From NCBI GenBank assembly GCA_947489705.1, contig CANLEQ010000005.1, positions 160,656 through 224,655 of the forward strand: DNA of 64,000 bases. The letters run 5' to 3'. Position 1 is the first letter of the stretch, and every line of letters begins with the position of its first letter. A program made the translations under genes and the position numbers. Below are positions 35,619 to 44,511 of the stretch, piece after piece. The stretch comes from an uncultured Paracoccaceae bacterium (GTDB taxonomy: Bacteria; Pseudomonadota; Alphaproteobacteria; Rhodobacterales; Rhodobacteraceae). Under the pieces are notes generated by a model. It was not told where the DNA came from and ran no database searches. It worked only from the letters and a program-made list of their open reading frames with translations.

Positions 35619-37361
35619 TCAGTGACTGTCGCGTGGCACCTCGTTGCCACGGCAGCCCCTGAGAAAATCGAAATCCGCTCCCGTATCCGCACCTTCGACA
35701 TGGGTATGGAAGAGCTTGGCATAGCCGCTTTCGGGCGTCTCGACGCGCGGGGTCCATTCGGACAGCCTGAGCTGCAACTCCTCGTCCGATATGTCGAGAT
35801 GCAGGCGCCGCGCGGCCACGTCGAGCTCGATCATATCGCCATCGCGCACGATCGCCAGCGGTCCGCCCACCGCCGCCTCGGGCGCGGTATGGAGCACGAC
35901 CGTGCCGTAGGCAGTGCCCGACATGCGCGCGTCCGAGATCCGGACCATGTCCTTGATCCCCTTGCGCAACACCTTGGGCGGCAGGCCCATATTGCCGACC
36001 TCCGACATGCCCGGATAGCCCTTGGGCCCGCAATTCTTCAGCACCATCACGCAGCTTTCGTCGATATCGAGCGCATCGTCGGCGATGCGCGCCTTGTAAT
36101 CGTCGATATCCTCGAACACGACCGCGCGCCCGCGATGCTGCATCAGATGCGGGCTTGCCGCCGACGGCTTGAGCACCGCGCCATCGGGCGCGAGGTTGCC
36201 CCTCACGACGGCGATACCGCCCGACGACGTCAGCGCCTTCTCGACCGGCAGGATCACGTCTTCGTTCCAGTTGACGGCGTCCTGCACCTCCTCCCAGATC
36301 GTGCCGCCCGACACGGTCAGCGCATCGCGGTTCAACATGCCGCCTTCGCCAAGCCGCCTGAGCACGACGGGCAGGCCGCCCGCATAGAAGAACTCCTCCA
36401 TCAGGTATTTCCCCGATGGCATGAGGTTCACGATGGTCGGCACGTCGCGCCCGAGCCGGTCCCAATCGTCGAGCGTGAGATCGACACCGACACGCCCCGC
36501 CATGGCGAGCAGGTGAACGACGGCGTTGGTCGACCCGCCGATCGCGCCATTGGTGCGGATCGCGTTCTCGAACGCGGATTTGGTCATCACGTCCGAGGGC
36601 TTCAGGTCGTCCTTGACCATCTGGACGATCCGACGGCCCGTCATCTGGGCCATTACGCGGCGCCTCGCATCGACGCCCGGTATGGCCGCGTTGCCCGACA
36701 GCGCCATCCCGAGCGCTTCAGCCATCGACGCCATGGTCGAGGCCGTGCCCATCGTGTTGCAGGTACCCGACGAGCGCGACATGGCCTGTTCGGCCTCGAG
36801 GAAATCCTCCTGGCTCATCTTGCCGGCCTTGATGTCCTCGCTCATCTGCCAGAGCGCGGTGCCCGAGCCCACACGCTCGCCGCGGAACCACCCGTTGAGC
36901 ATGGGGCCACCGGTCACCACGATCGACGGCAGGTCCGTCGACGCGGCGCCCATCATCAGGCTCGGCGTGGTCTTGTCGCAGCCGACGAGCAGCACGGCGC
37001 CGTCGATGGGCTGGGCCCGCATCACTTCTTCGACCGCCATCGCGGCGAGGTTGCGGTACATCATCGCCGTGGGGCGGAACGTGTTCTCCGACGCGGAAAA
37101 GACCGGCACTTCGAGCGGGAAGCCCCCCGCCTCCCAGACACCCGCCTTCACCTTTTCGGCAAGCTCGCGCAGATGCCCGTTGCAAGGCGTGAGCTCCCCC
37201 CAGGTGTTGAGGATGCCGATCACCGGCCGGCCGTCGAAGAGGTCGTGGGGGTACCCCTGGTTCTTGAGCCAGCCGCGATGGTAGATGTTGTCGCGCGAGG
37301 TGCCGCCATACCATTCCTGGCTGCGCAGCCTGCGGGGCCATTCAGCGGGAACGAAGGTCAT
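35619..37361 (-). CDS. araC: IlvD/Edd family sugar-acid dehydratase (L-arabinonate dehydratase-like)
   Basis: 580 residues. Iron-sulfur-dependent dehydratase of the dihydroxyacid dehydratase/6-phosphogluconate dehydratase family. Cluster cysteines are visible in WGELTPCN (about 54-61), LLVGCDKTTPSLMMG (about 124-138) and SRSSGTCNTMGTASTM (about 193-208). The N-terminus LRSQEWYGGTSRDNIYHRGW is typical of the pentonate/hexonate branch (arabinonate, galactonate, xylonate dehydratases), not IlvD. It lies between two CUT2 sugar importers; L-arabinonate to 2-keto-3-deoxy-arabonate is the most likely reaction. The symbol araC here means the dehydratase, not the E. coli regulator. Confidence 0.8.
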   Translation of the reverse strand: MTFVPAEWPRRLRSQEWYGGTSRDNIYHRGWLKNQGYPHDLFDGRPVIGILNTWGELTPCNGHLRELAEKVKAGVWEAGGFPLEVPVFSASENTFRPTAMMYRNLAAMAVEEVMRAQPIDGAVLLVGCDKTTPSLMMGAASTDLPSIVVTGGPMLNGWFRGERVGSGTALWQMSEDIKAGKMSQEDFLEAEQAMSRSSGTCNTMGTASTMASMAEALGMALSGNAAIPGVDARRRVMAQMTGRRIVQMVKDDLKPSDVMTKSAFENAIRTNGAIGGSTNAVVHLLAMAGRVGVDLTLDDWDRLGRDVPTIVNLMPSGKYLMEEFFYAGGLPVVLRRLGEGGMLNRDALTVSGGTIWEEVQDAVNWNEDVILPVEKALTSSGGIAVVRGNLAPDGAVLKPSAASPHLMQHRGRAVVFEDIDDYKARIADDALDIDESCVMVLKNCGPKGYPGMSEVGNMGLPPKVLRKGIKDMVRISDARMSGTAYGTVVLHTAPEAAVGGPLAIVRDGDMIELDVAARRLHLDISDEELQLRLSEWTPRVETPESGYAKLFHTHVEGADTGADFDFLRGCRGNEVPRDSH

Positions 37362-37407
37362 TCTGTAGTCGGCTTTCTGCCGACGATGGCGCGAAGGTTC
37401 ACGGAAC

Positions 37408-38616
37408 TCATCCCTTGTTCTTGTTCATGACGTCGAAGATCACGGCGGCCAGAAGCACGAGCCCCTTGATCACCTGCTGGTAGTCGATGCCGATCCCGAG
37501 GATGGACATGCCGTTGTTCATCACGCCCATGATGAAGGCGCCGATCACGGCCCCGACCACGGTGCCCACGCCGCCGGCCATCGAGGCCCCGCCGATGAAC
37601 ACCGCCGCGATCACGTCGAGCTCGAAGCCTGCGCCGGCCTTGGGGGTCGCGGTGTTGAGCCGGGCGGCAAAGACGAGCCCCGCCAGCGCGGCCAGCATCC
37701 CCATATTGGCGAAGGTCAGGAAGGTGAGGCGTTTGGCGTTGATGCCCGACAGCATCGCCGCCTTCTCGTTGCCGCCGATCGCATAGATGCGACGGCCGAC
37801 CGTCATCCGGCTGGTGACGAAGGAATAGACCGCGATCAGCAGCGCCATGACGATGAACACGTTCGGCAGACCGCGGAATCCGGCCATCAGCCAGCTCATA
37901 TAGGCGATGCCGACGAAGATGATCAGCGTCTTCGCTGCGAAGAAGGCCATCGGTTCGTCCGGCGTGCCGGTGCGCGCCTGTGCGGCGCGGTTCCGGATGG
38001 CGAGACCCGCGAGGCCCGCCGCGACGGCGAGGCCGATCAGCAGCGACAGCAGGTTGATCCCCTCGACATTGAACGGATCGGCGAGAAACCCCGACGAGAT
38101 CAGCTGGAACTGGCGCGGGAACGGCCCCACGGATTGCCCCGCGAGCAGCCACAGCGTGAGCCCCTTGAAGACCAGCATGCCCGCCAGCGTCACGATGAAG
38201 GACGGGATGCGGAAATAGGCGATCCAGAATCCCTGCGCCATGCCGATCAGTGCCCCGGCCGCGAGGCAGAGGATCGCGGCGAGCAGGTACGGGATCTCCC
38301 AGTTGACGATCATCACCGCCGCAAGCGCGCCGATGAAGCCCAGGACCGAGCCCACACTGAGGTCGATATGGCCCGCCACGATGACGAGCAGCATGCCGAT
38401 GGCCATGATCACGATATAGGAGTTCTGAAGCACCAGGTTGGTGAGGTTCACCGGACGCAGGAGGATGCCGCCCGTCGCCACCTGGAAGAACGCCATGATC
38501 GCGATCAGGGCGAAGAGGATGCCGTATTCGCGCAGGTGGTTCTTGAGAAACCGCCAGCTGGCGCGGGCCTGTTCGCCGGTCGTGCCGTCGGTCGAGCTGT
38601 CGGTGATGTCGCTCAT
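37408..38616 (-). CDS. gguB: Sugar ABC transporter permease GguB (MmsB/XylH type)
   Basis: 402 residues from the ATG at 38616. An MmsB-type permease, longer than RbsC proteins. About ten helices, with [31 protein letters not shown] (about 72-102), [61 protein letters not shown] (about 294-335), and [20 protein letters not shown]. Partner of GguA and ChvE: the multiple-sugar importer for arabinose, galactose, xylose and glucose in alphaproteobacteria. 4-bp overlap with gguA. Confidence 0.92.
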   Translation of the reverse strand: MSDITDSSTDGTTGEQARASWRFLKNHLREYGILFALIAIMAFFQVATGGILLRPVNLTNLVLQNSYIVIMAIGMLLVIVAGHIDLSVGSVLGFIGALAAVMIVNWEIPYLLAAILCLAAGALIGMAQGFWIAYFRIPSFIVTLAGMLVFKGLTLWLLAGQSVGPFPRQFQLISSGFLADPFNVEGINLLSLLIGLAVAAGLAGLAIRNRAAQARTGTPDEPMAFFAAKTLIIFVGIAYMSWLMAGFRGLPNVFIVMALLIAVYSFVTSRMTVGRRIYAIGGNEKAAMLSGINAKRLTFLTFANMGMLAALAGLVFAARLNTATPKAGAGFELDVIAAVFIGGASMAGGVGTVVGAVIGAFIMGVMNNGMSILGIGIDYQQVIKGLVLLAAVIFDVMNKNKG

Positions 38617-40148
38617 GTCGCGCGCTCTCCGGTTTTGATGATGCGGGCCATGATCTTTTCCTGGCTGGCTTCGGCGGTGGGCATCTCGCCCACGAAGCGG
38701 CCTTCGTTCATGACGTAGAGACGGTCCGTGATGCCGAGCAGCTCGGGCATTTCGGACGAGATGACGACGATCGCCTTGCTCTGCGCGGCGAGGTCGCGGA
38801 TGACGGTATAGATCTCGAATTTCGCGCCGACATCGATGCCGCGGCACGGCTCGTCTAGGATCAGGATATCGGGATCGGCGAAGAGCCATTTCGACAACAC
38901 GACCTTCTGCTGGTTGCCACCGGAAAGGTTGATTGTCTCCTGCTCGATCGAGCTCGACTTGATGTTGAGACGCTTGCGATAGCGTTCGGCCACCTCGCCC
39001 TCGCGCTTGCGATTGACCACCGCGCCGTCGGCGATGGCGTCAAGATTGGCGAGCGGCACGTTGTGGCGGATCGTGTCGTCGAGCACGAGGCCATAGGTCT
39101 TGCGATCCTCGGTGGCATAGGCGAGCCCGGCATTGATCGCGGAGCGCACGGTCGAAAGGTCCGCGGGACGGCCGCCGATCTCGACCTCGCCCGAGATGTC
39201 GCGCCCGTAGGACCGCCCGAAGAGGCTCATGGCGAGCTCCGTCCGGCCCGCGCCCATCAGGCCCGCGATGCCCAGGACCTCGCCCTTGCGGACGTGGAAG
39301 GACACGTCGTCGACGACCTTGCGGTCCGACTGGACCGAATGATGGACGGTCCATCCGCGGACCTCCATCGCGATCTCTCCGGGCGGGTTCGGCTTGCGCG
39401 GCGGGTATCTGTCGTCCAGCGAACGGCCCACCATGTCGCGGATGATGTCGTCCTCGCTGATCCCGTCGCCGCAATCGAGCCGCGAGACCGCGGCCCCGTC
39501 GCGGATCACCGTGATCGTGTCGGCCACGCGGCTGATCTCGTTGAGCTTGTGCGAGATCAGGATCGAGGTGACGCCCTGCTTGCGAAATTCCACCAGCAGG
39601 CTCAGAAGCTTCTCGCTGTCCTGTTCGTTGAGCGACGAGGTGGGCTCGTCGAGGATCAGCAGGCGCACGTCCTTCGACAGGGCCTTGGCGATCTCGACGA
39701 GCTGCTGCTTGCCGAGGCCGAGATCGCCGACCGGCGTCTTGGGATTCTCCCGCAGACCGACACGCGCCAGAAGCTCCGTCGCGCGGGCCTCGGTGGTGCG
39801 CCAGTCGATGACGCCCCGTGTCGCGCGCTCGTTGCCGAGGAAGATGTTCTCGGCCACCGACAGGAGCGGGATCAGGGCGAGTTCCTGGTGGATGATGATG
39901 ATGCCGCGGCTCTCGCTGTCGCTGATCGAGGCGAATTTCTGCACCTCGCCGTCATAGACGATATCGCCGCTGTAGCTGCCATGCGGATAGACGCCCGACA
40001 GGACCTTCATCAGGGTCGATTTGCCGGCGCCGTTCTCGCCGACGAGGGCGTGGATCTCGCCCTCCTCGACCTTCAGGTTCACGCGGTCGAGCGCCTTCAC
40101 GCCGGGAAATTCCTTGGTGATGCCGCGCATCTCGAGGATGGTCGCCAT
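38613..40148 (-). CDS. gguA: Sugar ABC transporter ATPase GguA (two fused ABC domains)
   Basis: 511 residues. Tandem ABC domains: domain 1 Walker [13 protein letters not shown] (about 37-48), signature [16 protein letters not shown], Walker [16 protein letters not shown]; domain 2 with the degenerate P-loop [15 protein letters not shown], then [15 protein letters not shown] and [13 protein letters not shown]. Typical GguA/MmsA length. 88 bp after chvE, which leaves room for a small hairpin at 40207-40223. Confidence 0.93.
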   Translation of the reverse strand: MATILEMRGITKEFPGVKALDRVNLKVEEGEIHALVGENGAGKSTLMKVLSGVYPHGSYSGDIVYDGEVQKFASISDSESRGIIIIHQELALIPLLSVAENIFLGNERATRGVIDWRTTEARATELLARVGLRENPKTPVGDLGLGKQQLVEIAKALSKDVRLLILDEPTSSLNEQDSEKLLSLLVEFRKQGVTSILISHKLNEISRVADTITVIRDGAAVSRLDCGDGISEDDIIRDMVGRSLDDRYPPRKPNPPGEIAMEVRGWTVHHSVQSDRKVVDDVSFHVRKGEVLGIAGLMGAGRTELAMSLFGRSYGRDISGEVEIGGRPADLSTVRSAINAGLAYATEDRKTYGLVLDDTIRHNVPLANLDAIADGAVVNRKREGEVAERYRKRLNIKSSSIEQETINLSGGNQQKVVLSKWLFADPDILILDEPCRGIDVGAKFEIYTVIRDLAAQSKAIVVISSEMPELLGITDRLYVMNEGRFVGEMPTAEASQEKIMARIIKTGERAT

Positions 40149-40206
40149 CCGTCGATCCTCCTGCGTCCAGAGTATGCCCCCGGCCGGTGCCGGAGGCTGG
40201 CGCCAC

Positions 40207-40223
40207 CGCGGGTATGCCCCGCG
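40207..40223 (-). other. Small hairpin between chvE and gguA
   Basis: CGCGGG (40207-40212) pairs with CCCGCG (40218-40223) around a 5-nt loop, 13 bp after the chvE stop. The minus strand carries two copies of GGGGCATAC around it. No U tract, so probably an RNA 3'-end stabiliser between binding protein and ATPase messages. Confidence 0.4.
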
Positions 40224-40236
40224 ACGGCGGCATGGA

Positions 40237-41301
40237 TCACTCGATCTGATCGCGCGTATAGTAGCCGGAGCCGATCAGCACGTCTTCCCAGTTGTCCTGG
40301 GTCACCTTCACGGGCTCGAGCAGGTAGGACGGGACCACCTTGACGCCGTTGTCGTATGTCTCGGTATCGTTGATCTCGGGCTCCCCGCCTTGCAGGAGCG
40401 CGTCGACCATGCCCACGGTGACGCCGGCCAGCTCGCGCGTATCCTTGAAGATCGTCGAATATTGCTGGTCGTTCAGGATCGACTTGATGGACTGGACCTC
40501 GGCATCCTGCCCGGTGACGATCGGCATCTGCATGTCGCCCGAGCCGTAGCCGACGCCCTTGAGCGACGACAGGATCCCGATCGACAACCCGTCATAGGGC
40601 GAAAGCACGCCGTGGATCGTCGTGTCGGTGTAGTTCGCGGACAGAAGGTTGTCCATTCGCGCCTGCGCGACCGAGCCGTCCCAGCGCAGCGTGCCGACCG
40701 TGTCCATGCCCATCTGGCCCGAGACGATCTCGATGGAGCCGTCGTCGATCAGCGGTTGCAGTACCGACATCGCGCCGTCGTAGAAGAAATACGCGTTGTT
40801 GTCGTCGGGGCTGCCGCCGAAGAGCTCGACATTCCAGGGCTCAACGTCGGGGAACCGCTCTTCGAGCCCCGAGACCAGGGTCTCGGCCTGCTGCACGCCG
40901 ACCTGGAAATTGTCGAAGGTCGCATAATAGCTGACGTCGCCGGTATCGCGGATCAGCCGGTCATAGGCCACGACGGGAATGTCCATCGCGGCGGCATTGG
41001 CCAGCGCGTTGGTGAGCGTCGTGCCGTCGATCGCCGCGATCACCAGCGCGTCGACGCCCTTGGTGATCATGTTCTCGATCTGGGCGAGCTGGTTGGGGAT
41101 GTCGTCCTCGGCATATTGCAGATCCGTGGCGTAGCCCGCCTCCTGGAACTGTTTCACCATGTTATCGCCATCGGCGATCCAGCGGGCCGAGGATTTCGTC
41201 GGCATGGCGATGCCCACCGTTCCCTTGTCCTGGGCATAGGCGGGTGCCGCGAGCAAGGCGGCCAGAGCTGTCGCGCCGAGGGCGCGTCGCGTGAAATTCA
41301 T
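40237..41301 (-). CDS. chvE: Multiple-sugar periplasmic binding protein ChvE
   Basis: 354 residues from the ATG at 41301. Signal peptide [24 protein letters not shown] (1-24), then a CUT2 fold: [25 protein letters not shown] (about 28-52), [52 protein letters not shown] (about 178-199) and [29 protein letters not shown]. This is the sequence pattern of Agrobacterium ChvE / GBP, which binds arabinose, galactose, xylose and glucose. First gene of the long sugar locus, divergent from the LysR gene. Confidence 0.93.
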   Translation of the reverse strand: MNFTRRALGATALAALLAAPAYAQDKGTVGIAMPTKSSARWIADGDNMVKQFQEAGYATDLQYAEDDIPNQLAQIENMITKGVDALVIAAIDGTTLTNALANAAAMDIPVVAYDRLIRDTGDVSYYATFDNFQVGVQQAETLVSGLEERFPDVEPWNVELFGGSPDDNNAYFFYDGAMSVLQPLIDDGSIEIVSGQMGMDTVGTLRWDGSVAQARMDNLLSANYTDTTIHGVLSPYDGLSIGILSSLKGVGYGSGDMQMPIVTGQDAEVQSIKSILNDQQYSTIFKDTRELAGVTVGMVDALLQGGEPEINDTETYDNGVKVVPSYLLEPVKVTQDNWEDVLIGSGYYTRDQIE

Positions 41302-41455
41302 GTTGTCCTCCCATCGGATACGTGGCCGACGCGGCCCCGTATTCCTCCCTTCGGCCGATTGGATCCGACCGCGGAAACCCTTGCGCCCTCGCGGGTTATC
41401 AATCAAATTCTAATTCTGTTGTCCGATATACCAATCCTGAGATACCTCGAACGCC
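41302..41455. promoter_or_regulatory. chvE / LysR divergent control region
   Basis: 154 bp. The part nearest the LysR start (41395-41450) is AT-rich (ATCAAATTCTAATTCTG) and holds the imperfect direct repeat GATATACC-aatcct-GAGATACC (about 41427-41448). LysR regulators of the GbpR type normally bind such divergent gaps to control both their own gene and chvE. The exact operator is inferred, not demonstrated. Confidence 0.45.
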
Positions 41456-42433
41456 ATGCCCGATTCCCTCTCGACCGACGACCTCGTCCGCCGGGGCCTG
41501 AAATTCTCGCAATTGCGCCTGCTCGCGTCGCTGAGGGAATTCGGCAAGATCGCCGTGGCGGCACAGCATGTCGGCATGACGCAGCCCGCCGCGTCGCGGT
41601 TGCTTGCGCAACTCGACACGATGGTGGGCACACCGCTTTATACGCGGCATCCGCGCGGTATCGAGCTGACCGAGGCCGGGCGCATCCTCGCGGCGCAGGC
41701 GACGGAAATGCTGCGCGACCTCGACCGTGCGCATCAGCGCATCGCGCAGATCCGCGGCGGCGAGAGGGGGCACGTACGCATCGGATCGGTGACGGGCCCC
41801 TCGCTTGAGATCCTGCTGCCAGCGATCCGCGAGGCCCGGCACCGGTTTCCCGATATCGAGATCACGATAAGGATCGAGACCTCGGACCGCCTCGCCGAGG
41901 CGCTGATCGCGGACGATATCGACTTCTATATCGGACGGGTGATCGAGGGTGGCGAGGCGCAGGCCTTCTCGTTCAGCGTGATCGCCACGGAACCCGTCGG
42001 TTTGCTGGTGCGCGCCGATCATCCGCTGATCTGGAAGGTCGATCTCGCGCTTGCCGATTGCCTGTCGTTCGACTGGGTGATGCAGCCGCCCGGAGGATTG
42101 CTGCGCCGCACGACCGAGGCCTATCTGCGGCAACGGGGATTGCCGATGCCGGAGCACGTTCTCGGCACCTCCTCGACCCTCTTCACCCTCGCCCTCATCA
42201 ACGAGACGAATGCCATCGCGCCTGTCGCCCGTGCAGTCGCCGAGTTTTTCGTCGCACGGGCGGCCTTGCGCGATCGTCTCGCCACCCTGCCCGTGGCGCG
42301 GGACATGTCGGTGTCGAATTTCGGCATCGTCAGCCGCTACGGCGACGCGCCGAGCCCGGCGACGGAGCGCATCCTCGGGCTCGTCCGGCGCCATTCCAGC
42401 CAGGTCGGCGGAACGCGGGCGGATATGTCCTGA
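41456..42433 (+). CDS. gbpR: LysR family regulator (GbpR-like), divergent from chvE
   Basis: 325 residues. LysR winged-helix domain (about 15-75): LKFSQLRLLASLREFGKIAVAAQHVGMTQPAASRLLAQLDTMVGTPLYTRHPRGIELTEAGRIL, followed by a periplasmic-binding-like effector domain (about 105-320). The family and the divergent position from chvE match GbpR, the galactose-responsive regulator of the sugar-binding protein gene in Agrobacterium/Azospirillum. The effector could be arabinose or galactose. Confidence 0.88.
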   Translation: MPDSLSTDDLVRRGLKFSQLRLLASLREFGKIAVAAQHVGMTQPAASRLLAQLDTMVGTPLYTRHPRGIELTEAGRILAAQATEMLRDLDRAHQRIAQIRGGERGHVRIGSVTGPSLEILLPAIREARHRFPDIEITIRIETSDRLAEALIADDIDFYIGRVIEGGEAQAFSFSVIATEPVGLLVRADHPLIWKVDLALADCLSFDWVMQPPGGLLRRTTEAYLRQRGLPMPEHVLGTSSTLFTLALINETNAIAPVARAVAEFFVARAALRDRLATLPVARDMSVSNFGIVSRYGDAPSPATERILGLVRRHSSQVGGTRADMS

Positions 42434-42561
42434 CGCAACGTCATTGCCCCGTCGTACCCGATCGCGAATGTGCGGTGGGTACATGGCGCTGGCGGCCACC
42501 CCGCGATCCGCGCGGCGTCCGGCATTTGCCGGCGATGCGAAGATTCGCGACGCGTGGAGGC

Positions 42562-42590
42562 TTGCAATCCGGTATTCCGGATCGTAATGC
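42562..42590 (+). promoter_or_regulatory. Promoter of the TonB operon with inverted repeat in its spacer
   Basis: TTGCAA (42562-42567), 17-bp spacer, TAATGC (42585-42590). The spacer contains the inverted repeat ATCCGG-TATT-CCGGAT (42567-42582), well placed to act as an operator. The secreted-protein gene begins 57 bp downstream. Sequence-level prediction only. Confidence 0.45.
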
Positions 42591-42646
42591 CGAGTAAAAG
42601 CGTCAAGCATTCGGCGCGTGTCTCAGTCCTGCCCGGAGGTTCTTCC

Positions 42647-43078
42647 ATGAAACGTCTTTCCGCCCTGGGCGCGATCGCAGCCCTCGCCCTCCCGATGCAC
42701 GGGGCGCACGCACAGGAGGCGGACGTGGCTCCGGGACTGGCGGTCGAGCTCAACGGGGCCGCGCCGGCCGAGACCGGTTGCACGCTGTCGTTCGTGGTGG
42801 TCAACGGCTATGACGGGCCGGTCGATCAACTGGTTTTCGAGACGGTGATCTTCGACGCCGACGGTCAGGTGGATCGCCTGACGCTCTTCGATTTCGGATC
42901 GCTGCCGCCTGCGCGTCCGCGCGTGCGCCAATTCACCATGCCGGACCTCGAATGCGACGGCATCGGCCGGGTCCTCATCAACGGGGCGAGCACCTGCGAG
43001 GCCCCGACGCTGGCGGACGGCGCCTGCATGGATGGCCTGCAATTGTCGACCCGCACGAAAGTGGAGCTGATCGGATGA
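42647..43078 (+). CDS. Small secreted cysteine-containing protein at head of TonB operon
   Basis: 143 residues from the ATG at 42647 (ribosome-binding site GGAGG at 42634-42638). Signal peptide MKRLSALGAIAALALPMHGAHAQ (1-23, AHA cleavage), and a mature part of about 120 residues with four cysteines (ETGCTLSF, LECDGI, STCEAP, GACMDG) that could form two disulfides. The mature protein has Greek-key-like beta character (VVVNGYDGPVDQLVFETVIFDADGQVDRLTLFDFG). I do not recognise a characterised domain. It is translationally coupled to exbB (4-bp overlap), so a periplasmic accessory role in the TonB complex is inferred. Confidence 0.7.
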   Translation: MKRLSALGAIAALALPMHGAHAQEADVAPGLAVELNGAAPAETGCTLSFVVVNGYDGPVDQLVFETVIFDADGQVDRLTLFDFGSLPPARPRVRQFTMPDLECDGIGRVLINGASTCEAPTLADGACMDGLQLSTRTKVELIG

Positions 43079-43746
43079 ACGCTCTCACCGAACAATTCGC
43101 GTCCGTCGCGGCCCTGGGGGGCCCGGTCGTCCTGCTTCTGATCGCCATCTCGGTGGTGACGCTGTCGGTCATATTGTACAAGTTCTGGCAGTTCTGGTCG
43201 AGCGGTGTCGGACGCCATTCGGCGCTCCGGCGTGCCGTGGCGGCCTGGGATGCGGGCGACCGGGCGCTTGCGCGGCGCGAGCTGAAAACCTCGAAAAGCT
43301 ATCTCGCGCCCGTCATCGCCATGGCGTTCGACGCTCCCGACGACCGGGCGGCCGATACGCGCCTCGAAGCCGAGGCCGAGACGCGGTTTGCCCGGCTGGA
43401 ACGGGGATTGAGGTTTCTCGATGCGGTGGCGCAGCTCGCGCCGCTTCTGGGGCTTTTCGGAACCGTACTCGGCATGATCGACGCGTTTCAGTCCTTGCAG
43501 GATGCCGGCAGCCAGGTCGATCCGTCGATCCTCGCCGGGGGCATCTGGGTGGCATTGCTGACAACGGCCGCGGGGCTCGCCGTCGCGATGCCGACGGCAC
43601 TCGTCCTCACGTGGTTCGAGGGACGGATGGAAGCCGAACGCGTGCTTGCCGAACGGGCGATCTCGACTGCGCGGGCGCCCTTCGGGCGACTGGACGCGCC
43701 ATCGGCCGCCCGATCCTCGAGCGGTCTTTCGTCGGTCCATGCGTAG
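43075..43746 (+). CDS. exbB: ExbB/TolQ family proton-channel protein
   Basis: 223 residues from the ATG at 43075 (4-bp overlap with the secreted gene). MotA/TolQ/ExbB domain: TM1 (about 15-38, VVLLLIAISVVTLSVILYKFWQFW), a cytoplasmic region, TM2 (about 120-140, VAQLAPLLGLFGTVLGMIDAF) and TM3 (about 158-185, LAGGIWVALLTTAAGLAVAMPTALVL). The LLGLFGTVxGMI and TTAAGLAVAMP motifs are the family signatures. Forms the pentameric pore around ExbD. Confidence 0.92.
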   Translation: MNALTEQFASVAALGGPVVLLLIAISVVTLSVILYKFWQFWSSGVGRHSALRRAVAAWDAGDRALARRELKTSKSYLAPVIAMAFDAPDDRAADTRLEAEAETRFARLERGLRFLDAVAQLAPLLGLFGTVLGMIDAFQSLQDAGSQVDPSILAGGIWVALLTTAAGLAVAMPTALVLTWFEGRMEAERVLAERAISTARAPFGRLDAPSAARSSSGLSSVHA

Positions 43747-44128
43747 GGCGGCGCGCAGACGGAACCGGCTTTCCATGACGTCGCTCATCGATGTCATCTT
43801 CCTTCTGCTGCTCTTCTTCATGCTGTCATCGACCTTTTCGCGGTTCGCCGAGATCGAGCTTTCGTCGGCCACGGCCGGCGGCGCGCCCGGCGAGACGCGA
43901 CCGCTCTTCCTTCAGTTGCGACCCGAGCGGCTCACTCTGAATGGCGAGGCCCTTTCGCTGGACCGCCTCGCGCCGGCATTGCGCGGACAGGCCGGAAATA
44001 TCGAAACGCCCGCCCCGCTTCTCGTGTCGCTGGGTGACGGCGTGACAGCACAGCGGCTCGCCGATCTGCTGGTGGTGCTGCGCGGCGTCCCCGGTTTCGC
44101 GCCCACGGTTCTGGGGTCGGGCGGATGA
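43739..44128 (+). CDS. exbD: ExbD family protein 1 (active Asp present)
   Basis: 129 residues from the ATG at 43739, which overlaps the exbB stop by 8 bp. Basic cytoplasmic N-terminus (1-12), one membrane helix (13-33) MTSLIDVIFLLLLFFMLSSTF, and a periplasmic domain (about 40-129). The proton-carrying membrane aspartate is Asp18 (codon 43790-43792), corresponding to Asp25 of E. coli ExbD. The second ExbD follows with a 4-bp overlap. Confidence 0.9.
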   Translation: MRRAARRRNRLSMTSLIDVIFLLLLFFMLSSTFSRFAEIELSSATAGGAPGETRPLFLQLRPERLTLNGEALSLDRLAPALRGQAGNIETPAPLLVSLGDGVTAQRLADLLVVLRGVPGFAPTVLGSGG

Positions 44129-44511
44129 GACAGCGTCGCACCTCCCAACGTCGCGAACCGACGATCGCGCTCATCAACATCGTGTTTCTGATGCTGATCT
44201 TCTTCATGGTTGCCGGAACGCTTGCCCGTCCTCTGGATTCCGGCCTGGAGCTTGTCGACACGTCGGAACTCGAAGGCCGCGCGCCGCCCGATGCGCTCGT
44301 CGTGCATGGTGACGGCCGGCTGAGCTACCACGGGGAAGAGGTCGCCTCGGCCGAGGCCTATCTTGCCGGGGCGCCGGACCGTGCCTCGGGGGACGTGCGG
44401 ATCTTGCCGGATCGCGGGCTCGATGCGCGCAGGTTGGTCGAGCTTGGGCGGGAACTGCGCGCGGCGGGGGCGCAAAGCGTGCTGATCGTTACAGAGCGAG
44501 TGTTGGAATGA
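44125..44511 (+). CDS. exbD: ExbD family protein 2 with Asn in place of the essential Asp
   Basis: 128 residues. Basic N-terminus (1-11), one membrane helix (13-33) with PTIALINIVFLMLIFFMVAGT, and a periplasmic domain (about 40-128) that aligns in layout with ExbD 1 (a VEL-GRELRAAGAQSVLIV ending). At the position of Asp25 in E. coli ExbD (Asp18 of ExbD 1) it has Asn18 (codon AAC, 44176-44178). It therefore cannot relay protons at this site. It probably pairs with ExbD 1 as a structural or asymmetric subunit. 4-bp overlaps on both sides. Confidence 0.88.
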   Translation: MRQRRTSQRREPTIALINIVFLMLIFFMVAGTLARPLDSGLELVDTSELEGRAPPDALVVHGDGRLSYHGEEVASAEAYLAGAPDRASGDVRILPDRGLDARRLVELGRELRAAGAQSVLIVTERVLE

